From assembly GCA_021777105.1 (NCBI GenBank), contig JAIQZQ010000069.1, forward strand, positions 141,345 to 205,344: DNA of 64,000 nucleotides, written 5' to 3'. The DNA is from Candidatus Anammoxibacter sp. GTDB taxonomy: Bacteria > Planctomycetota > Brocadiia > Brocadiales > Anammoxibacteraceae. The position numbers were made by a program, and so were the translations under genes. The stretch's first letter is position 1; every line of letters starts with the position of its first letter. Below the pieces are notes generated by a model, which had not been told where the DNA came from, did not search any database, and worked only from the letters and a program-made list of their open reading frames with translations. Below are positions 26,853 to 35,148 of this stretch, one piece after another.

Positions 26853-28751
26853 ATGTGCGGAATATGCGGGATTGTAAATGCGTCAGGCAAGGCAATTCAG
26901 GAGTCTGATATAAAAAGAATGTGCGACGCTATGACGCACAGGGGGCCTGATGATGAGGGGCTCTATATCGGCAATAATGAAAATAGGTTGTCTGTTGGGT
27001 TGGGGCATAGGCGGTTAAGCATTATTGATCTCTCCGCGGTCGGGCGGCAACCTATGAGCAATGAAGACGGGACTATCTGGTTGACGCTAAATGGGGAGAT
27101 ATATAACTATCTAGAGTTGAGCAAAGATTTAAAAGGGAAAGGGCATAAATTTAAAAGCAATTCAGACTCTGAAGTGATAATTCATCTATATGAAGAGCTC
27201 GGAGTTGAGTGCGTTAAAAAGCTGGAAGGGATGTTTGCGTTTGCCGTTTGGGACGCAAATAAAAATATTTTAATCCTGGCCAGGGATAGACCGGGCAAGA
27301 AACCCCTTCTTTATTATCATAACAGAGATATGTTTTGTTTTGCGTCTGAATTTACCTCGATTTTATCATCCGGTCTGGTTCCAAAAGAGATAGACCAACA
27401 ATCAATCCACTATTACCTAACCTTTGGCTACATCCCTGCTCCATTCACAATTTACAAGAACGTTTTTAAACTGCCCCCGGCGAATTTTCTTCTTTTTAAC
27501 GGCAACCGGATTGATATAGAAAAATATTGGAGTCTTGATTTTTCTAAAAAGATAAAGATTTCTGAAAATGACGCGGCTGATGAAACTTTGCGATTGTTAA
27601 AAGGCGCGGTGAGAAAGAGGCTTTACAGCGATGTTCCAATCGGCGCCTTTCTGTCCGGGGGGATTGATTCAAGCGCGGTTGTGGGGCTTATGGCGGAATT
27701 GTCGCCCAACCGGATAAAGACGTTTGCCATTGGTTTTGAAGATGCCGCTTATAATGAACTTGAGCACGCTAAAAGGGTGGCTGAGCGGTTTGGCTCAGAC
27801 CATAATGAATTTATTGTGAAGCCTAAGGCTCTGGATGTATTGCCTCTTTTAGTAGAGCGTTATGGGGAGCCGTATGCGGACTCTTCGGCAATTCCAACAT
27901 ACTATGTCGCGCAACAGACAAAACAGTTTGTCACTGTCGCTTTAAATGGGGACGGGGGGGATGAAGTCTTTGCGGGTTATGAAAGATATCAGGCGATGAT
28001 TATATCGGAGCTTTATAATCAAATACCAGGATTTTTCAGGCGCGATATTATTGATAAGCTGATGACGGTTTTGCCTGATTCCATTAATCCCAAAAACCGG
28101 TTGCGAAGGATAAAAAGATTTATTGACGGGACGAGGCAACCTCTAAATCAACGCTATTTACAGTGGGTTGGGATATTTGACTATAGGAAAAAACAGGAAC
28201 TATATAGCCCTGATTTTGCAAATATTGTAAATAGCGCAAATCCAGTTTCATTTATTGACGCCTGCTTTAATAATAATGATAAAGTGTCGTTGCTGGACCG
28301 CGTTCTAATGCTTGACACAAATAGTTATCTGCCGGATGATTTGCTGGTTAAGGTTGATATTGCAAGCATGGCGAATTCTTTGGAAGCCAGGTCGCCTTTT
28401 TTAGACCATACACTTATGGAGTTTGCCGCTTCTGTGCCGCATCAATATAAAATGAAGAGATTTGTAAAAAAGCGCGTGTTAAAGAACGCTGTTTCAAAAT
28501 TAATTCCTAAAGAGAATATTTATAGAAGAAAAATGGGGTTTGGCGTCCCTGTTGGGCGCTGGTTTCGTGGTGAACTTAGAGTGTTTTTGCAGGACAATCT
28601 CCTCTCTTCCGAATCTTTACATAGAGGATATTTCAAACCAGACTCGATTAAAACTTTAGTGAAAGATCACGTTAAAGGGAATTGCGATTATAGCTTTCAA
28701 TTATGGGCGTTATTGATGTTGGAGCTGTGGCATAAAAAATTTATAGATTAA
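26853..28751 (+). CDS. Asparagine synthase-like glutamine amidotransferase
   Basis: The protein has 632 residues. It begins MCGICGIVN, with Cys2 as the glutaminase nucleophile after Met removal. The synthetase half has the PP-loop LSGGIDSS and the GDGGDEVF motif. Its length fits AsnB-type enzymes. In surface-glycan loci these amidate uronic acids or other carboxylates rather than aspartate, which is a likely role here but not certain. An SD-like GAGAGAT lies upstream and the following methyltransferase gene starts 16 bases after the stop. Confidence 0.92.
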   Translation: MCGICGIVNASGKAIQESDIKRMCDAMTHRGPDDEGLYIGNNENRLSVGLGHRRLSIIDLSAVGRQPMSNEDGTIWLTLNGEIYNYLELSKDLKGKGHKFKSNSDSEVIIHLYEELGVECVKKLEGMFAFAVWDANKNILILARDRPGKKPLLYYHNRDMFCFASEFTSILSSGLVPKEIDQQSIHYYLTFGYIPAPFTIYKNVFKLPPANFLLFNGNRIDIEKYWSLDFSKKIKISENDAADETLRLLKGAVRKRLYSDVPIGAFLSGGIDSSAVVGLMAELSPNRIKTFAIGFEDAAYNELEHAKRVAERFGSDHNEFIVKPKALDVLPLLVERYGEPYADSSAIPTYYVAQQTKQFVTVALNGDGGDEVFAGYERYQAMIISELYNQIPGFFRRDIIDKLMTVLPDSINPKNRLRRIKRFIDGTRQPLNQRYLQWVGIFDYRKKQELYSPDFANIVNSANPVSFIDACFNNNDKVSLLDRVLMLDTNSYLPDDLLVKVDIASMANSLEARSPFLDHTLMEFAASVPHQYKMKRFVKKRVLKNAVSKLIPKENIYRRKMGFGVPVGRWFRGELRVFLQDNLLSSESLHRGYFKPDSIKTLVKDHVKGNCDYSFQLWALLMLELWHKKFID

Positions 28752-28767
28752 AATAGGCGCCGTTAAT

Positions 28768-29592
28768 ATGAAACAAATTGAAAACGAAACCATAAAGGCC
28801 TATTCCTTTTTGTGGGATTGGGAGATTAACAACAACAATAAAAATGAGAAAACTCATTTTGAAATTGTTCAAAACACGTTAAATGACGAGATTGTTAGTG
28901 GTAATATTGGCCTGGAAGTTGGTTGCGGGCCCGGCTATGACATTGAATATATGGCCGCGCAATATCCCGGCAAGAAATTTGCGGCGATTGATTTTAGTTC
29001 ATCCGTTTTTGCGTTAAGCAAACGGCTAAAGAAATTTAACAATATTCAATTAATAAGGGCTTCCGCTTTAGAGTTGCCGTTTAAGGCCGGGCAATTTGAT
29101 TTTGTATACTCTTTTGGCGTTTTGCATCATACGGCAGATCCTGTGAAGGGCTTTGTTGAGATTAATAGAGTTTTGAAAAATAGAGCTCAAATGGTTTTGT
29201 ATTTGTATGAAGACCATGAAGATAATATGGTTAAATATTATCTTTTGAAACTGGTTTCATTGATAAGGCTATTGACTACAAATATGCCGAATAAAGCGTT
29301 GTACGCGGCATGTGTGTTTGCGTCGCCTATTTTGTATATTTTGTTCTCAATTCCGGCTAAAATTTTAAATAAATTTAGAAAAACCATATTAATTGCGAAT
29401 AAAGTGCCCTTTAATTTTGGAAGGCATCCTTTTGATTTAATTGGCGATTTGTTTGACCGGTTCAAGGCGCCTATAGAGAAACGTTATGGACGGGAAGAGT
29501 TGCAGCTCTCTTTGTCATGCGCCGGATTTAAGGATATTAAATTAACTAAAATTCATGACACTGCCGGTTGGGTTGTCAAGGCCGCAAAATGA
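28768..29592 (+). CDS. SAM-dependent methyltransferase
   Basis: The protein has 274 residues. Motif I is GLEVGCGPGYDIEYM, the acidic end of beta-2 is FAAIDFSSS, and the next motif is FDFVYSFGVLHHTADP. The C-terminal half has two hydrophobic stretches (near residues 150-195) that could bind the membrane, which is common in methyltransferases acting on polyprenyl-linked glycans. The exact acceptor is unknown. A 178-base AT-rich gap follows, so this may be the last gene of the operon that starts near 11.1 kb. Confidence 0.82.
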   Translation: MKQIENETIKAYSFLWDWEINNNNKNEKTHFEIVQNTLNDEIVSGNIGLEVGCGPGYDIEYMAAQYPGKKFAAIDFSSSVFALSKRLKKFNNIQLIRASALELPFKAGQFDFVYSFGVLHHTADPVKGFVEINRVLKNRAQMVLYLYEDHEDNMVKYYLLKLVSLIRLLTTNMPNKALYAACVFASPILYILFSIPAKILNKFRKTILIANKVPFNFGRHPFDLIGDLFDRFKAPIEKRYGREELQLSLSCAGFKDIKLTKIHDTAGWVVKAAK

Positions 29593-29770
29593 GTTCTTAA
29601 TGGAAATGAGCTCCGATATATTTATATATTGATATTTAATTAATATTTTATTAATATTTTATACTATATATAGAAAAATTTTGCGTTTTATTTATAAAAA
29701 TGGCGCAAATTGAATCGTTGTATTGCTATATATTTATAAAAATTTAGGTCATTATTAAGAAAAACGATCC

Positions 29771-31915
29771 ATGATTATCGATGAAAAAGGGAAATTGTTC
29801 GGCAAGATTAATATAATTGATCTGTTGGTAATATTGGTTTTAATTGCTTTGTCGCCTATGATTTATTTTGGTTATAGGATTATTAATCAGCCTTTGCCTG
29901 TTATATCAAAGGTTGAACCGGAAAATGGTCTTAATATTAATGATATTACAATTAATGTTTATGGCTCTAATTTTCATAGAGACGCGCAGGTAAAAATAGG
30001 CCCTAATGTGTTAAAAAGAATTAACGCTGGGAAGAATGAGATTGTTGTGGTTGTTCCTAAAGGAGCGCAATCCGGCACGTTTGATGTGGTTGTATTAAAT
30101 CCGGGAAATATAGCTAGCGCGCAAAATGCAAGGTTTACAATTAATGCTCCGCCACCTTCGCCGTTGTTTATTGCGGAAACAGAGATATATCTTAAATTTA
30201 GCAATATTGATAAGAATGTAGCAGAATCAATTGAGGTAGGCGATATAACAGACGGGCAGAATGATAAAGCGTTTGCCGAGATTGTTGATATTGTTCGGTT
30301 TCGAGGCGTCAATCACAAGATTGATTTGGGCGAAGGGCGTGAGATTTGGCGGGAAAATCCTGACAAAATTGATGTCATCTGTAAATTGAGATTGGCCGGC
30401 GAAGTAAACGAAGGCCGAATATTTTTTAATGATAAAGATGTTTCCATTAAATCAAAATTGAGATTTGTAAATAGCAAATATGAATTAGAGGGAACAATAG
30501 TTCCTGCTCCCGGTTTACTAACATTTGAAGAGGCTATTCTTTATTGTGAGTTTAAGAATGTGCCTAATGATATTTTTAAGATAGTGAGCGTCGGGGATAA
30601 AACTGAAGACAATAAACGTGGAAACAGTGGCGAAATATTAGATATAATAAGTTATAAACTGAGCGATCTTGATATTAATATCGCATCTAATGAAGAGAAG
30701 ATTGTAAGGGTGGAACTAAGCAAGAAAGACGCTCTGTGTAAACTAAAAATAAGAGGCGAAATAAGAAAGGGCGATTTCTACTTTAATGATGAAAAAATTA
30801 GTTTGACGGCTCAAATAGTTTTTTCAAATAGCAGGTATAAGTTGGAGGGGAAAATAGTTCCCGTTCCTAAAATAAGGACATATACGGAAATAGAGGCGCT
30901 TTGCGATTTTAAGAATGTGCCAAACAATATTGTAAAGTTGATTAAAAAAGGGGATAAGACTCATTATTATAAGGGTAATGGAGAAATATTAGATATTGTA
31001 AACTCAATTAGAAGCAGTGAAGTTTCTAATGCTTTTAAAATAATTAAAGGCAATAAAGACGGAAAATTGGTTTATCAGGACGTTTTGTGTAAAGTAGGGC
31101 TGATGTGTGAAACAGTAGGCAATGAATTGTATTTTAACAATACTAAGGTTGCTTTAAATAAAAAGATTGAGTTTTCTAATAAGAAATATAGCTTAAAGGG
31201 CTATATAGTTCAAGGAAACGAATTTGAAACATCAGTTGAGGCGATAATTTATTGTGATTTTAAGAATGTGCCAAATAATATTGCAGAGTTAATCACAAAA
31301 GGTGATAAATTAAGCCAAGAAGGCAGAATGGTTAGCGCGGGAGAAATAATTGAGATCTTATATAATAAAGATAGTAAAATATCAATCAATAAAGAGAATA
31401 ATAATGTTGAACAGGCAAATAGACAAAACAATAAAGATGTTTCTTGCAAACTAAAAATAAGATGTTATTTGGATAAATATAAGCTTGTTTTTAATGGCAA
31501 AGAGTTGAAAGTTAATTCTGTTTTAGATTTTATAAGCTCTGAATATAAATTAAATTCTTTTGTTAAAAAAATTCAAGTGTTAAGGAAGTTTATTTATGTT
31601 ACTGTGAGATTCAATACCATAATACCCGAAGTAGTGAATTTAATAAAGCAGGGTGATGAGGAATTTAAGGAGAATCTTTTTGATGGGATAGCTTTGAAGA
31701 AAATTAATAAAGTTTCTCCAGACTATAGCGTGGGTTTGATGAGAATAGATAATAGATATTGTGTCGTGGAAAATGCTGATTATAAGATGTTAGAAATTCA
31801 ATTTACTGTGCCGGAAACAATATTTATAGGAAAAAAAATAAAGGTTGGACGTCCTTTTAGTTTTACGACTGCTAAATATGAAATTAACGGCACAGTTATA
31901 AATATTAAGAATTGA
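29771..31915 (+). CDS. DUF4330/IPT-domain repeat protein, membrane-anchored
   Basis: The protein has 714 residues. The start KLFGKINIIDLLVIL followed by one membrane helix is the DUF4330 signature. An IPT/TIG Ig-like domain fills about residues 40-125 (SKVEPENGLNINDI). The rest is five repeats of roughly 110-130 residues, each with a beta-rich opening (CDFKNVPNNI), a GDKT-type turn, a cysteine strand (CKLKIRG) and an ending like SNSRYKLEGKIV. The last repeat is more divergent. The bulk should be periplasmic. DUF4330 genes often lie near polysaccharide genes, and a structural or export role is possible, but no function is established. Confidence 0.75.
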   Translation: MIIDEKGKLFGKINIIDLLVILVLIALSPMIYFGYRIINQPLPVISKVEPENGLNINDITINVYGSNFHRDAQVKIGPNVLKRINAGKNEIVVVVPKGAQSGTFDVVVLNPGNIASAQNARFTINAPPPSPLFIAETEIYLKFSNIDKNVAESIEVGDITDGQNDKAFAEIVDIVRFRGVNHKIDLGEGREIWRENPDKIDVICKLRLAGEVNEGRIFFNDKDVSIKSKLRFVNSKYELEGTIVPAPGLLTFEEAILYCEFKNVPNDIFKIVSVGDKTEDNKRGNSGEILDIISYKLSDLDINIASNEEKIVRVELSKKDALCKLKIRGEIRKGDFYFNDEKISLTAQIVFSNSRYKLEGKIVPVPKIRTYTEIEALCDFKNVPNNIVKLIKKGDKTHYYKGNGEILDIVNSIRSSEVSNAFKIIKGNKDGKLVYQDVLCKVGLMCETVGNELYFNNTKVALNKKIEFSNKKYSLKGYIVQGNEFETSVEAIIYCDFKNVPNNIAELITKGDKLSQEGRMVSAGEIIEILYNKDSKISINKENNNVEQANRQNNKDVSCKLKIRCYLDKYKLVFNGKELKVNSVLDFISSEYKLNSFVKKIQVLRKFIYVTVRFNTIIPEVVNLIKQGDEEFKENLFDGIALKKINKVSPDYSVGLMRIDNRYCVVENADYKMLEIQFTVPETIFIGKKIKVGRPFSFTTAKYEINGTVINIKN

Positions 31916-31989
31916 TCAGCGGAAAATTAGAATGAGAATAGCAACGAGCAATTGTTAGAAATTAATAAAGAGAGATATTTGATTATACG

Positions 31990-32547
31990 ATGGAATTTTT
32001 ATACTGGACAGAGAATAGCGGAGTCTTAAGTTGTATTTTCTCATTTTTGCATTTGTGTAAAAAGATTAAGGCGTCTATTGTTAATAGTTATTTAAATAGT
32101 TTTACATATAACTTTTTATATATTTCAAAAGAATGGATTAATAGAGCGTTTAAGCACAGTTTATTTAGACGTATTACTGAAGTAGAAAAAGCCGGCAGCA
32201 GAGATATTTGTGGACAAAGCATTATTGTTCGAAATTTTGCCAAATTAATAGATAATAGTAGAAATAGATTCTTGTTCTATTTTGGTGAAAGCAAATTAGC
32301 CCGCATAATGTTTGCTTTGTCAAAAGATATTGAAATTCACCCGCTTAAGCGCGGAGGATGGGTAGGTATTATTGCGATATTAGTTGATTCCGCGTTAATC
32401 GCGCTGACGGGAAAAGATGTAAATATGTTTGGCATGTCATTAAGAGGGACTCTCTTGTTAATAGCAATTGTTTGTATATTTTGCGACGCAAATTGGCATA
32501 ATGTTAAACAAGGTAGTTTTGCAATAAAGAAAATTTCAAAAATATAA
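31990..32547 (+). CDS. Unidentified membrane protein next to the DUF4330 gene
   Basis: The protein has 185 residues. The first 90 are basic and aromatic; two hydrophobic helices lie near residues 122-145 and 150-165. The segment FGESKLARIMFALSKDIEIHPLK resembles, by memory only, the cytoplasmic tail of some O-antigen ligases found beside DUF4330 genes, so it may be a short relative or the truncated start of one. I do not recognise a complete family. It begins 74 bases after the DUF4330 stop. Confidence 0.5.
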   Translation: MEFLYWTENSGVLSCIFSFLHLCKKIKASIVNSYLNSFTYNFLYISKEWINRAFKHSLFRRITEVEKAGSRDICGQSIIVRNFAKLIDNSRNRFLFYFGESKLARIMFALSKDIEIHPLKRGGWVGIIAILVDSALIALTGKDVNMFGMSLRGTLLLIAIVCIFCDANWHNVKQGSFAIKKISKI

Positions 32548-32651
32548 AATGAGTGGATAGAAGTCTTGAACGTTTTACAAAATTAGCGCCATTGGGTAGG
32601 CTTTGCTTATAGGCAATTATGCGCTCTTAACTGGTTAAACATCTAATATAA

Positions 32652-33881
32652 TTGAAAAAAAGGAAGATTATAAGAATTATTGCGCGGCTCAATATTGGCG
32701 GGCCTGCTATACACGCGATTTTGTTAACAGCGGGTTTGAATAAAGAAAAGTTTGAATCGATCCTGATTACAGGCGCTGTTAGCGCATCTGAAGGAGATAT
32801 GTCATATTTGGCGCAAAATAAAGGGGTCGCGCCGGTTTTAATCAATGAATTGGGCCGCGAAATTTCATGGAAAGATGATTTAGCCGCTTTATGGAAAATA
32901 TTTAAGATAATAAGGGATGAACAACCGGATATTGTGCATACCCATACAGCAAAAGCCGGCGCATTGGGGCGGCTTGTTGTTGCTTTGGTAAATTACGGTT
33001 TGTTTTTTAAGGTTAAAAGCAGAAATCGGATAAAACTGGTTCATACTTTTCATGGCCATGTTTTTCATAGTTATTTTGGTTGGCTAAAGTCTAATATTTT
33101 TATATTTATTGAGCGGTTTCTTGCCCTGATTACCGACAAAATTGTCGTTATAAGTTGTGAGCAGGCAAATGATATATCAAATAAATATAACGTATGCAAT
33201 CGGGAAAAAATATCAATTGTTCCATTGGGGCTGGATTTAGATAAATATTTATACAATAAATGCGACGGCGCAAGGTTTAGAAGCGAATTTAGCATAAAAA
33301 ATGATTGTTTATTAATTGGTTTAATAGGAAGGTTGGTTCCGGTTAAAAATCATAAAATGTTTTTTGACGCCGCAAAAATGTTTGCCGAGAAATTTCCCGG
33401 CGTGAATATTAAATTTGTTGTTATAGGCGATGGCGAGTTAAGAAACGAGCTGGATAATTATGCTATAAAATTAGGGTTTAAAAATGGTATAATTTTTGCT
33501 GGTTGGCGCGAAAAGCTGGAAGATATTTATCCTGCATTGGATTTTGTGGCGCTTACGTCATTTAATGAGGGCACGCCGGTGTCAATTATAGAGGCGTTGG
33601 CATCCGGGAAAGCTATAATTGCCACGAATGTCGGCGGTGTGCCGGATTTGATGGGGAAGTTTCAAAAAACAGATGGAAATAACGGCAAGGCAAGTTTTTT
33701 TGAAAATGGAATTTTAGTTGAATCCGGCGATACTCTCGGATTTGTTGACGCTTTAAATTTTCTGATAGAAAATAAGAGCGAGAGATTTGCTCTTGGCTTG
33801 CGAGGGAAAGCTTTTGTAGAAAGTAAATTTAATATTGCAAGGCTGGCGAGCGATATAGAAAAGCTTTATGAATCAATATAG
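32652..33881 (+). CDS. Family 4 glycosyltransferase
   Basis: TTG 32652 gives MKKRKIIRIIARLNIGGPAIH, with the GT4 N-terminal glycine loop in the expected place, so this start fits the family. The protein has 409 residues. The N-terminal acceptor half has VHTHTAKAGALGR; the C-terminal half has GLIGRLVPVKNH and the E-x7-E region FNEGTPVSIIEALASG. It transfers a sugar from a nucleotide donor to a lipid-linked acceptor at the inner membrane. A TATAAT overlaps the start codon, but its meaning is uncertain. Confidence 0.9.
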   Translation: MKKRKIIRIIARLNIGGPAIHAILLTAGLNKEKFESILITGAVSASEGDMSYLAQNKGVAPVLINELGREISWKDDLAALWKIFKIIRDEQPDIVHTHTAKAGALGRLVVALVNYGLFFKVKSRNRIKLVHTFHGHVFHSYFGWLKSNIFIFIERFLALITDKIVVISCEQANDISNKYNVCNREKISIVPLGLDLDKYLYNKCDGARFRSEFSIKNDCLLIGLIGRLVPVKNHKMFFDAAKMFAEKFPGVNIKFVVIGDGELRNELDNYAIKLGFKNGIIFAGWREKLEDIYPALDFVALTSFNEGTPVSIIEALASGKAIIATNVGGVPDLMGKFQKTDGNNGKASFFENGILVESGDTLGFVDALNFLIENKSERFALGLRGKAFVESKFNIARLASDIEKLYESI

Positions 33882-33989
33882 TTTACGCTAATAAAATATT
33901 TATAAAGAAGCGTGTTTTGATTTGCGCAATATTTTTGTAAAAAAATGATAATTTAGATTAATTAATTTTAATTACAAGTAGGTGATGTC

Positions 33990-34952
33990 TTGAAAAGTCT
34001 TATAACTGGCGGGGCGGGATTTATTGGGTCGCATTTAGCGGAAGAACTCCTTAATAACGGGGATGATGTTTATGTTATTGATGATTTGTCCACTGGAAGC
34101 ATTGAAAATATAGAACATTTAAAAGTGAATTCGAAATTTCATTATGTAATTGACACTATTATGAACGAGCCTGTTACGGCAGAGTTGGTTGATAGATGCG
34201 ACAGGGTATTTCATATGGCCGCTGCTGTTGGTGTAAAGCTTATTGTGGAAAGCCCGGTTCGCACTATAGAAACAAATATTAAGGGAACGGAAATTGTATT
34301 GCGCGCCGCCAATAAGAAAAAGAAGCTTGTGATCATTGCTTCGACTTCCGAAGTTTATGGAAAAGGCGATAATATACCATTTAAAGAAACCTATGATATG
34401 GTTTTAGGCACCACCAAGAATGGACGATGGAGTTACGCTTGCTCAAAAGCTATTGATGAGTTCCTTTCCCTTGCGTATTATAAAGAAAAGAAGCTGCCTG
34501 TTATTGTTGTTCGTTTTTTCAACACTGTAGGGCCCAGGCAAACAGGGCAATACGGGATGGTAGTGCCGACTTTTGTCAAACAGGCTATTATGGGGCATGA
34601 TATTACAGTGTATGGAGATGGCTCACAGAGTAGAAGTTTTACTTATGTAGGCGACGTTGTGAAAGGTTTATTAGGGCTTTGCGATAATAAACAGGCGATA
34701 GGCGATATATTTAATATTGGCCATGGAGATGAGATAAGCATATGCGAGTTGGCAAAATTGGTTAAGTCTATGACGGAAAGTAAATCGGAGATAGTATTTG
34801 TTCCTTATGACAGCGCTTATGAAGCCGGCTTTGAGGATATGCAAAGAAGATCGCCGGATATATCTAAAATTAGCGAGCTAATTGGTTATAAGCCTACTTT
34901 GGGGATACGGGAGATACTTGAAAAAGTTATAAAATATTTTAAAGAATCTTAA
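33990..34952 (+). CDS. NAD-dependent nucleotide-sugar epimerase/decarboxylase
   Basis: TTG 33990 follows AGGTGATG and gives 320 residues. The extended SDR motifs are TGGAGFIGSH (NAD-binding), the Ser/Thr region STSEVYG and YACSK (Y-x3-K catalytic). The sequence is closest in pattern to UDP-glucose 4-epimerases and UDP-glucuronate decarboxylases, with RFFNTVGPRQ and YGDGSQSRSFTYV. It supplies a modified nucleotide sugar for the locus. Which reaction it performs cannot be settled by eye. Confidence 0.88.
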   Translation: MKSLITGGAGFIGSHLAEELLNNGDDVYVIDDLSTGSIENIEHLKVNSKFHYVIDTIMNEPVTAELVDRCDRVFHMAAAVGVKLIVESPVRTIETNIKGTEIVLRAANKKKKLVIIASTSEVYGKGDNIPFKETYDMVLGTTKNGRWSYACSKAIDEFLSLAYYKEKKLPVIVVRFFNTVGPRQTGQYGMVVPTFVKQAIMGHDITVYGDGSQSRSFTYVGDVVKGLLGLCDNKQAIGDIFNIGHGDEISICELAKLVKSMTESKSEIVFVPYDSAYEAGFEDMQRRSPDISKISELIGYKPTLGIREILEKVIKYFKES

Positions 34953-35148
34953 ACTTTTGAATTTGCCTTGGCATATATATTTTAAACAATTAAATTCCTT
35001 TAAATTTCGGGAAATAGATGACGCCGGTTTTTAGAATAATTGGATGTTGCATATGTGGGTGGCTGGTTTGTTTGTTTATGATTTGCGCAGCTGTTTGATT
35101 TCTTTGTTTTTTAAATAATTAGAAAATCGTTTTAAATTATAAATAAAT

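Noticed and set aside
11119..29592. An exosortase A (XrtA)/PEP-CTERM system
   Set aside because: FemAB-like, deacetylase and AsnB-like genes recall such loci, but no exosortase and no protein with a PEP-CTERM tail is visible.
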